The notes beneath the pieces are model-generated. The model worked only from the letters and a program-made list of their open reading frames with translations. It was not told the origin of the DNA and ran no database searches. A program made the translations under genes and the position numbers. From Lachnospiraceae bacterium (GTDB taxonomy: Bacteria > Bacillota > Clostridia > Lachnospirales > Lachnospiraceae), in contig JAFZWG010000046.1 in NCBI GenBank assembly GCA_017617395.1, positions 1 to 33,580 on the forward strand: 33,580 bases of DNA, given 5' to 3'. This document shows, piece by piece, positions 16,125-22,075 of this stretch (its first letter is position 1; the number at the start of each line of letters is the position of its first letter).

Positions 16125-17168
16125 TTACAGCTTCATCGTGATTGTCAGGCCCTCGTCCGCCGTCACGCTCGCGTGGCTGCCCATCAACAGGGGCATCTGC
16201 GGCGGAAGGTGTCCGATGTCCGCGTCCATCACGATCGGCACACCGAGTCCTCCAAGCACGTCGATGACCGCACGGTAATGATCGAGGCCCATCGCCTCCT
16301 GGCCGTAGCAAAGCGGGCGTCCGATCAAAAAGCCCTTCACGTTCACAAACCAGCCGGCCTCACGGAGCTGCCACAATGCTCTGCGGATTGAGAAGACCGT
16401 AAGGTCGCAGCTCTCCAGAACCCACACGATTCCCTCGTCCTTATGCTTCTCTGCGTAGCCGACCGGGTCCGCGTACGGAGTTCCGCACAACACCTGCAGG
16501 CAATCGAGGCAACCGCCCACAAGGCGACCCTCAAAGCGAACGGTTTCATTCGTTTGTTCTACGCCTGTAGAATTGTTAACATACTTGCGGATTCCTGCCG
16601 TCTGCACACAGTTGTACGGCTCGAGCGGATGCTCCTCATCCTTCTTCCCGTCCTCGATTCCCTGCCATGCATCGTAGCTTGAAACCGTACTGATCTTGCC
16701 CTGCAAAAGCGCCAGAGCATGCTCGAGCGACACATGCCACGGCTCCATACCGAACGCAGCCGCGCTGGGACCGTAGAGTCCGTAGCCGCCGAACTTCGTC
16801 ACGTACGGGAAGATGAAATTCGTGATGTCCGAGTAGCCCATCAACAGCTTCTGCTTCGCCGTGCGGATCTTCTCCCAGTCAACGCAGCCGATCGTCTCAC
16901 ACATCAGCTCTCCGCCGCCGCACGCCATCAAAACGTCGATATCGTCTCTTCCGAACATCTCCGTAAGCTCCGCCGCGCACTCTGCGGGCGGCGCCGAAAT
17001 TCCGATGCCGTCGGCCCGATAACAGTTCGGTCCGAGCACCAGATTAAATCCGCGCTCACGAAGCTTCCGAAGCGCGTTGTCAAATGTTGTCTTATACGGC
17101 TCTGTGGCACATCCGAACGATGGTGCCACGAACCCGATAGTTCCGCCATCCCGCAGGAAAATCCCCAT
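16125..17168 (-). CDS. S66-family LD-carboxypeptidase / MccF-like serine peptidase
   Basis: A 347-aa S66 serine peptidase. The nucleophile is S113 in GYSDITN, followed by E252 in WVLESCDL and H320 in DIGHLPPQ, matching the Ser-Glu-His triad of LdcA and MccF. LdcA cleaves the terminal D-Ala of peptidoglycan tetrapeptides during recycling; MccF destroys microcin C. The sequence does not decide between these; the length and the ddh gene upstream slightly favour cell-wall recycling. There is no signal peptide, so it is cytosolic. The ATG at 17168 is chosen because its promoter lies just upstream at 17216-17244, inside the longer frame. Confidence 0.87.
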   Translation of the reverse strand: MGIFLRDGGTIGFVAPSFGCATEPYKTTFDNALRKLRERGFNLVLGPNCYRADGIGISAPPAECAAELTEMFGRDDIDVLMACGGGELMCETIGCVDWEKIRTAKQKLLMGYSDITNFIFPYVTKFGGYGLYGPSAAAFGMEPWHVSLEHALALLQGKISTVSSYDAWQGIEDGKKDEEHPLEPYNCVQTAGIRKYVNNSTGVEQTNETVRFEGRLVGGCLDCLQVLCGTPYADPVGYAEKHKDEGIVWVLESCDLTVFSIRRALWQLREAGWFVNVKGFLIGRPLCYGQEAMGLDHYRAVIDVLGGLGVPIVMDADIGHLPPQMPLLMGSHASVTADEGLTITMKL

Positions 17169-17215
17169 ACTCTTCCGCCTTTCCGTCCGCGATCTCGTTC
17201 CCGCGGCTTTGCAAA

Positions 17216-17244
17216 AGTATATCATAAACATCCGCCGCACGCAA
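17216..17244 (-). promoter_or_regulatory. Promoter of the LD-carboxypeptidase gene
   Basis: Minus-strand TTGCGT (17239-17244), a 17-bp spacer and TATACT (17216-17221). The -35 box begins 2 bp after the ddh terminator stem. Confidence 0.72.
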
Positions 17245-17246
17245 TA

Positions 17247-17275
17247 AGCGCGGCTCCCGAAACGGAAACCGCGCT
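17247..17275 (-). terminator. Terminator of ddh
   Basis: Minus-strand AGCGCGG pairs with CCGCGCT (7 bp perfect), with a CCG/CGG inner stem. The T-run is weak (TATT), and the sequence runs straight into the next promoter. Confidence 0.6.
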
Positions 17276-17319
17276 CTTGCTCCAAAGGTTCATTTCTGTT
17301 GTCAGGCTTTCCCGATTGC

Positions 17320-18303
17320 TTACAGAAGGTGTGCGCGAATCTCATCGCCGCTAAGCGGACTGAGGTAAGCCGGTGCAATGTCAAATACGGTCTTGCAGCC
17401 GCTTACGCCCTCCTTCTGCAGTCTTGCGATCGCACGCGCGTACGCGATGATGACGCTCGACGTAAACTCGGGGTTCGAGTCAAGCTTTAAGCTGTACTCG
17501 ATGACGTGCTTATTTTCCTTGTTCCAGCCGGTCTGACCGGTACGGATCACGAAACCGCCGTGAGGAATGCCCGCGTGGTCGCGCGCAAGCTCCTCCTCCG
17601 AGATGAAGTGAACGGTCGTGTCATAGTCCGCGAAGTAGTTCGGCATCGTCTTGATGGCCGTCTCCACAGCCACCGGATCCGCGCCCTCCTCGAGCACTAC
17701 GAAGCACTCTCTCGTGTGCTTCTCGCGCGTCGTCAGCTCGGGGTTTTTGCCGGAGCGAACCGCCTCGAGAGCGGCCTCAACCGGAACCGTATACTGCTTT
17801 CCGTTCTTGACACCCGGAACGCGGCGAATCGCGTCGGAGTGGCCCTGGCTTACGCCCTTGCCCCAGAACGTGTAATCCTTGCCGTCCGGCAGGATGCAGT
17901 TCGCATACAGGCGGTTTAAGGAGAACATGCCCGGATCCCAGCCGCACGAGATCAGTGCGACCTTGCCGGCAGCCTTTGCCGCCGCATCGACATTCGCAAA
18001 ATGCTCCGGGATGCGTGCATGCGTGTCGAAACTGTCTACGACATTGAACAACTTCGCATACTCCGGCGTCTGCTTCGGCAGATCCGTTGCGCTGCCGCCG
18101 CAGATGATCATTACATCAATTTTGTCCTTCCAGTCCGCAACATCCGCAACGGACGCCACGGTAACTCCCGGCGTCAGCACCTTGACGGTCGAGGGGTCTC
18201 TGCGAGTGAACACCGCAACAAGCTCCATATCGTCATTCTGCTTGACTGCGCACTCAACGCCCCGGCCCAGATTGCCGTAACCGATGATTCCTATTCTTGT
18301 CAT
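17320..18303 (-). CDS. ddh: Meso-diaminopimelate D-dehydrogenase
   Basis: A 327-aa NADPH-dependent enzyme that converts tetrahydrodipicolinate, ammonia and NADPH to meso-diaminopimelate in one step, feeding both lysine and peptidoglycan synthesis. The Rossmann motif GIIGYGNLGRG is at 5-15. Family signatures are SFDTHARIPEHF, ISCGWDPGMFSLNR and WGKGVSQGHSDAIRRVPGVK. Length is normal for Ddh. The RBS GGAGGG lies 9 nt before the ATG. It has its own promoter, overlapped by palindromes, and its own terminator. Confidence 0.96.
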   Translation of the reverse strand: MTRIGIIGYGNLGRGVECAVKQNDDMELVAVFTRRDPSTVKVLTPGVTVASVADVADWKDKIDVMIICGGSATDLPKQTPEYAKLFNVVDSFDTHARIPEHFANVDAAAKAAGKVALISCGWDPGMFSLNRLYANCILPDGKDYTFWGKGVSQGHSDAIRRVPGVKNGKQYTVPVEAALEAVRSGKNPELTTREKHTRECFVVLEEGADPVAVETAIKTMPNYFADYDTTVHFISEEELARDHAGIPHGGFVIRTGQTGWNKENKHVIEYSLKLDSNPEFTSSVIIAYARAIARLQKEGVSGCKTVFDIAPAYLSPLSGDEIRAHLL

Positions 18304-18365
18304 GATACAACACCCTCCGAAGAAGTAATTGCAGGTACGACTGATTTCGCCTGCTCACGACACAT

Positions 18366-18394
18366 AGAATACCACCGATGATTGCATTTGTAAA
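18366..18394 (-). promoter_or_regulatory. Promoter of ddh
   Basis: Minus-strand TTTACA (18389-18394), a 17-bp spacer and TATTCT (18366-18371). The -35 box lies inside a near-palindrome. Confidence 0.6.
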
Positions 18395-18418
18395 TACAAA
18401 ATTAATACTTGTATACAA
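18387..18418. promoter_or_regulatory. Two operator-like palindromes at the ddh promoter
   Basis: TTTGTAAATACAAA (18387-18400; arms TTTGT/ACAAA) covers the -35 box. The perfect palindrome TTGTATACAA (18409-18418) lies upstream. Their centres are 20 bp apart, about two helical turns. TTGT-n-ACAA half-sites are typical of GntR-type repressors; the regulator is not in the window. Confidence 0.55.
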
Positions 18419-18439
18419 AAATACATTTTGCCGCCGCGA

Positions 18440-19711
18440 TCACTCTGCACCGAGCTCGTATCCCGAGCGCACGGTCCACTCGCCGTCGCCCGACTCGCAG
18501 ATCTCCACCATGCGGATGAGTCTGCCGCTCTGATACTCGAAAAATGTATTGTACTTGTGCGTGTCGTCTCCCGTGATCGTCATCACGACGTTTTTAAGGA
18601 GCTCTCCGTCATAGTTCATATCCAGGCGGCAGTACGGGCTTCCCATGGAGATACTGTCGTTATAGTGGTACGCGAGCACCGTCTCCGGATGACCCTCCTC
18701 GCCGAAGATCAGCGCGCGGCTGTCGCCCTTTAAGACGAACTCATACTCCACGACGCGGCTTCCGTCCGAGGACGTTCCCAGGCGCCAGCAATCGTACGGT
18801 GTCGCACCCTCGTCGGTCAGGATAAACTCCTGCACATACACCTGCTTGTCATCGTTGTCGTAGCCGATTGCCACCAGGTTCTGCTCTTCGTTTCTCGGAT
18901 TGATGTACAAGCGCGTGTACGCAATCTCGTTGTAGGTGATGTTCTGGTACAGACGGTTCATGCGGCCGGTCTCAAAGCGGAAGCGCTTCTTGTAGCCGGC
19001 GATTGCCTGTGCACTGTCGTCCGCGGGCTTCGTCACAAGACCGTTGCCCTCGTCGGCATGCTTCTTCCAGTAGTCCGTAAGAATCGACTGATACAGAGAA
19101 ATCCAGTCATCCGCATCGAGCGCGTACAGTCCCGCCGTGACGGACGATGCCGGAATCGCATTGGTCGCAGCCTTGCGGTCCATGTATCCGAAGGTCTTGT
19201 TGCGGTACTGCACCATGTACCATTCCTCGTCGCCGTAGACGCTGTTGTCAAGTCCGATTGCGACAAATTCACCCGCCTGCGCGGTGTCCAGAATCCTCGA
19301 ATCCTCGGTCGGCTCCGCGTAGATGTTGGCCTCGCGGGTCACATACACGATGCCCGTCAGCCGGTACGTTTCTTCGCCGATCGGCGTCGGTGTCGGTGTC
19401 GGCGTCTCCACGGCCTCCGTGGGCGTCGGCTCCGGCTCTTCGGTCGGCGTAGGCGTCGCGGGCTCCGGGGTCGGTGTCGGCGTTTCCGTCGGCGTAGCAG
19501 CCGCCTCTGTCGGTGTCACCACTGCCTCCGTGGGCGTCGGTGTCTCCGGCTCGGGTGTCGACGTTGCGACCTCCGTGGGCGTTGCGGCCTTCTTCGTCGG
19601 CGTCGGCGTCGAATCCTGATCACCGCCTCCTCGCTCGCACGCGGCAGCCAGAACAATCATGGCCGCGCACAAAACAAAGAGGCTCAGCTTGCGAAACAAT
19701 TTCATCTTCAT
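18440..19711 (-). CDS. Thr-Pro-rich lipoprotein with SH3-like domain
   Basis: A 423-aa surface lipoprotein. The signal peptide ends at LAAAC with lipid-attached C25. Residues about 34-110 form a Thr/Pro/Glu-rich linker. Residues about 113-180 look like a bacterial SH3-like domain (VTREANIYAEPTEDSRILDTAQAGEFVAIG...). Residues 190-423 are a beta-rich domain of unknown family. The start is only 6 bp after the RT stop, and its RBS AAGGAG lies beside that stop codon, so the two are probably co-translated, although no functional link is known. The linker DNA (about 19380-19620) is a GTCGGYGTC-type low-complexity repeat. Confidence 0.8.
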   Translation of the reverse strand: MKMKLFRKLSLFVLCAAMIVLAAACERGGGDQDSTPTPTKKAATPTEVATSTPEPETPTPTEAVVTPTEAAATPTETPTPTPEPATPTPTEEPEPTPTEAVETPTPTPTPIGEETYRLTGIVYVTREANIYAEPTEDSRILDTAQAGEFVAIGLDNSVYGDEEWYMVQYRNKTFGYMDRKAATNAIPASSVTAGLYALDADDWISLYQSILTDYWKKHADEGNGLVTKPADDSAQAIAGYKKRFRFETGRMNRLYQNITYNEIAYTRLYINPRNEEQNLVAIGYDNDDKQVYVQEFILTDEGATPYDCWRLGTSSDGSRVVEYEFVLKGDSRALIFGEEGHPETVLAYHYNDSISMGSPYCRLDMNYDGELLKNVVMTITGDDTHKYNTFFEYQSGRLIRMVEICESGDGEWTVRSGYELGAE

Positions 19712-19717
19712 CTCTCC

Positions 19718-20935
19718 TTATCCCACTGAATTTTCCGCTGTTTCGCGCCCGAGATAATACTCGTGCACAAGGCTGCGGAAGCCGTAGTCCTTGATCGTGT
19801 CGTAGCGAAGGCGGTAGTTCGCCTTCGTATGCTTTCCGGTCGCGATGAACCGGATGCAGGAAACCATATAGCGGTCCAGCACACCGAGGCTGTCCGCGGT
19901 TGTAATCACGGGGAAAAACCATCTCGCCCACGTGAGCTCATTTTCGTTGTGATTGTCGTAAAATTTCGCGTTGTAATGCCGGATGTACGCGCGGATCGCG
20001 CGCTCGTCGGACGCGCCGTTTCGGCATTTCCAGCGGTAGAGCTTGCGCGCCTTCCGGCGCATCTTGCCCTTCAGTTTACGCACGGACGCCTCCGAGACAT
20101 CGACCGTGCCGTCGCAGTATGTAACGCCCAGGAAAGTCCACGCCTCGTGCGCCGCGGACGTCGCAACCTTCTTCGGATTGACCGTGAGGCCCTTCTCCGC
20201 GAGGAACGCTTCGATGTATTCCTTATGCTTCGCCAGCTCCTCCCCGGAGTCCGCGAAGACGATGATGTCGTCCGAATAGCGGGCGTACAATACGCCCTCG
20301 TCGTACATGTGATGATCGAGCTCGTTTAAGTACAGATTCGCTAAAAACGAGGACAGCGGAATGCCCGCCATGATGCCCTTTCGGTCCTCCCGGACCTCAC
20401 CCTCGTCGAGGACGTAGGGGTTTGTGAGGATCTCCTCGATCAGGCCGCACAATAGCGGCTCCTCCGCGAGCACCTCGCGGACCATCGGCAGGATCTTCGC
20501 GACGTCGACCGAGTTGAAGTAATCGTGGATGTCAAGCTTGTACGACAGTCTCTCCGCAAGCGCCTGACGCCTCGTCAGGTAAGCCATCGCCTTCTTCACG
20601 CCGCTGTTGACGCGGAACGAAAAAAGGTTCGGCGCAAAGATGTCGTCGTAGCGGTGAAGGTGATATGCGATTGCCTTCATGAGAAGGTTCTCCGCCTCGC
20701 CGAACGTGTACACGACACGCTTTTTGTCGCTGCCCATCTTGTTGATGATGCGGCGGTTTGCGTACGGAAACGTTCCGTTCGCAAGCCACTGTTCCAGCGG
20801 CTCCGCGTACGCCTTCGCGTCGATCAGGCGGCGCATCTGCGACAGCTCGCGCTTCGTCACATGCTCTCGCCCCGCGAAGTACTCGTAGAATCGTTCCCAT
20901 ACATCGGGATCCCGAAGTGTCTGCAGATATTCCAT
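19718..20935 (-). CDS. Stand-alone group II intron-like reverse transcriptase
   Basis: A 405-aa RNA-directed DNA polymerase. Palm motifs: FSFRVNSG (105-112), the first catalytic Asp D135 in KLDIHDYFNS, motif 4 GIMAGIPLSSFLANLYLNELD (from 187), YSDD at 220-223 with D222 and D223, and NPKK at 253-256. The catalytic triad is intact. Residues 285-395 resemble a group II maturase thumb: a basic helix, WARWFFPV, LGVLDRYMVSCIRFIATG. There is no HNH endonuclease and no recognisable intron domain V around it. It lacks the NAxxH and VTG marks of retron RTs. It may belong to the group II-like (G2L) or another unclassified class. The ATG at 20935 has GGGAGGG upstream. It is cotranscribed with an unknown gene before it and a lipoprotein after it. 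Confidence 0.88.
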   Translation of the reverse strand: MEYLQTLRDPDVWERFYEYFAGREHVTKRELSQMRRLIDAKAYAEPLEQWLANGTFPYANRRIINKMGSDKKRVVYTFGEAENLLMKAIAYHLHRYDDIFAPNLFSFRVNSGVKKAMAYLTRRQALAERLSYKLDIHDYFNSVDVAKILPMVREVLAEEPLLCGLIEEILTNPYVLDEGEVREDRKGIMAGIPLSSFLANLYLNELDHHMYDEGVLYARYSDDIIVFADSGEELAKHKEYIEAFLAEKGLTVNPKKVATSAAHEAWTFLGVTYCDGTVDVSEASVRKLKGKMRRKARKLYRWKCRNGASDERAIRAYIRHYNAKFYDNHNENELTWARWFFPVITTADSLGVLDRYMVSCIRFIATGKHTKANYRLRYDTIKDYGFRSLVHEYYLGRETAENSVG

Positions 20936-20966
20936 CCGTTCCCTCCCGCGGTTCCCCGGATATTGC

Positions 20967-21015
20967 GAAGTGTGAGAAGCCCGCGGCTGCCCGCGAACGT
21001 CCCACACCGAGTTTC
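20967..21015. repeat. Copy B of the short repeat shared with the ADH upstream region
   Basis: Bases 20967-20988 and 21007-21015 match copy A at 11501-11522 (18/22) and 11530-11538 (9/9). Here the two blocks are 18 bp apart; in copy A they are 7 bp apart. Confidence 0.5.
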
Positions 21016-21163
21016 ATGCGTACCCGCCCGGGGGTAGCCCGGGCGGTACTTCGTAATAAAGAGAAGAAATCTTTAAAGTTCGGAAAATTTCCGAACTTAC
21101 CAGGCGATACATGGCCGACTACCTGCAAAGTACCACTGGGACCATGCTGCGCCCGCTGCAGGT
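20967..21163 (-). ncRNA. Candidate structured RNA upstream of the RT gene
   Basis: The 256-bp gap 20936-21191 has no gene but four hairpins. In transcript order they are: ACCTGCA/TGCAGGT (21163-21157 with 21127-21121); a perfect 11-bp palindrome with a 1-nt centre (21098-21076, AAGTTCGGAAA arm); a 12-bp GC-rich stem with one bulged G (21049-21020, GTACC and GCCCGGG); and an 8-bp stem GTGTGGGA/TCTCACAC (21007-21000 with 20977-20970) enclosing CGCGG/CCGCG. The position directly before an RT is where retron- and DRT-type RNAs lie, but that role is inference. Parts recur at 11501-11609. Confidence 0.45.
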
Positions 21164-21191
21164 GCAAAATGCGTTCTTCCCGAATTACCGA

Positions 21192-21710
21192 TCAAAATGC
21201 CAGATTCTCGCGGATTCTGTTCACCACATAATCCTCGTGATCCGGATACTCAATAAAGAAATTGATGTGCTTCAGTCCGGCCTTCCACTCGCAGTACGTG
21301 TGCAGGCCCTTCTCGTACTTATACTTGCTCTGCAGCGAAATCACCAGAGCGATCGCGCCGTTCTTGCGCAGCACGAACGTGTACGGGGAATGAATCCAGC
21401 GGCAGTCCGGAACGAGCGTCTTGAACGGAACGTTCTCCTCTACACTGTACTCCGGAAAATACTTCGCCAGAATCGGGCGGAAGTAGTCGATGCCGTGATT
21501 GTAATCGATGTCCCACTCATTTTCCGGGGACGTGACCTGCTGTGCAACCTGTGCCGCAACCGGAGTGGCAACCGCTCCCGGAGCCGGTGCCGCAGGCTGT
21601 GTCGTCTTCTGGGTCGGGTTCAGCGCAGAGTGAACCGCATCCGTGACAACATCTTCCACTTTGTTCTCGACTTCTCGTCTCAGAATCCTCTTAAGCAACG
21701 ATGACAACAT
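21192..21710 (-). CDS. Hypothetical protein upstream of the RT
   Basis: A 172-aa protein of no recognised family. Residues 1-28 form a charged amphipathic helix (LLKRILRREVENKVEDVV), 30-62 an Ala/Pro/Thr/Gln-rich linker, and 65-172 a compact domain (WDIDYNHGIDYFRPILAKYFPEY ... RKNGAIALVISLQSKYKYEKG ... HINFFIEYPDHEDYVVNRI). The second half has an alternating beta pattern that could be an endonuclease-like fold, but no catalytic motif is certain. The ATG at 21710 has GGAGGG 7 nt upstream; earlier in-frame ATGs have no RBS. It opens the transcript that continues through the RT. Confidence 0.7.
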   Translation of the reverse strand: MLSSLLKRILRREVENKVEDVVTDAVHSALNPTQKTTQPAAPAPGAVATPVAAQVAQQVTSPENEWDIDYNHGIDYFRPILAKYFPEYSVEENVPFKTLVPDCRWIHSPYTFVLRKNGAIALVISLQSKYKYEKGLHTYCEWKAGLKHINFFIEYPDHEDYVVNRIRENLAF

Positions 21711-21795
21711 ACGCAAACCCTCCATGTCAATACCGAATAGTAGCCCTCCGCCCCGCGCCGGATTTCCGACAGCTCGGGCGAAACACCCTACCGTC

Positions 21796-21824
21796 ATTAT
21801 ATCGGTTCTCACAGCCTTTTGCAA
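21796..21824 (-). promoter_or_regulatory. Promoter of the hypothetical-RT-lipoprotein operon
   Basis: Minus-strand TTGCAA (21819-21824), a 17-bp spacer and TATAAT (21796-21801). It lies in the 161-bp gap after copA, which has no clear terminator. Confidence 0.8.
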
Positions 21825-21871
21825 CTTAAAACACGCAATTCCGTGGCAAATGCAAAAAGCGACAAATTATC

Positions 21872-22075
21872 TTACACTACCTTGTATCCCTGCGCCTCCA
21901 CGGCCGCCTTGAGCGTCTCTGCAGAAACGCTGCCGTCCGTTGTGACAAGCGCGGTTCCCTCCTTGTGGCTTACCTCCGCACCGCTCACGCCCGGAAGCTC
22001 CTCAAGACACTTCTTGACGCGCGCCTGGCAGTGCTCGCACATCATTCCTTCCACATGCAACAAAATCTCACTCAT
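21872..22075 (-). CDS. Possible separate CopZ copper chaperone from an internal start
   Basis: In-frame codons 790-856 of copA encode a complete 67-aa heavy-metal-associated domain (MSEILLHVEGMMCEHC...). It starts at an ATG preceded by AAAGGAG at 6 nt, stronger than many true starts in this window. It would pass Cu(I) to the ATPase N-terminal domain. Either the two genes fused recently and the old start survives, or both forms are made on purpose, as E. coli makes a chaperone from copA by frameshifting. Confidence 0.55.
   Translation of the reverse strand: MSEILLHVEGMMCEHCQARVKKCLEELPGVSGAEVSHKEGTALVTTDGSVSAETLKAAVEAQGYKVV

Noticed and set aside
19380-19620. CRISPR-like regular repeats
   Set aside because: The repeats are short GTCGGYGTC-type units encoding the Thr-Pro linker of a lipoprotein, without spacers.
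19718-21191. A retron, DGR or mobile group II intron around the RT
   Set aside because: No NAxxH or VTG motif for a retron, no template/variable repeat pair for a DGR, and no domain V or endonuclease domain for a mobile intron were found.
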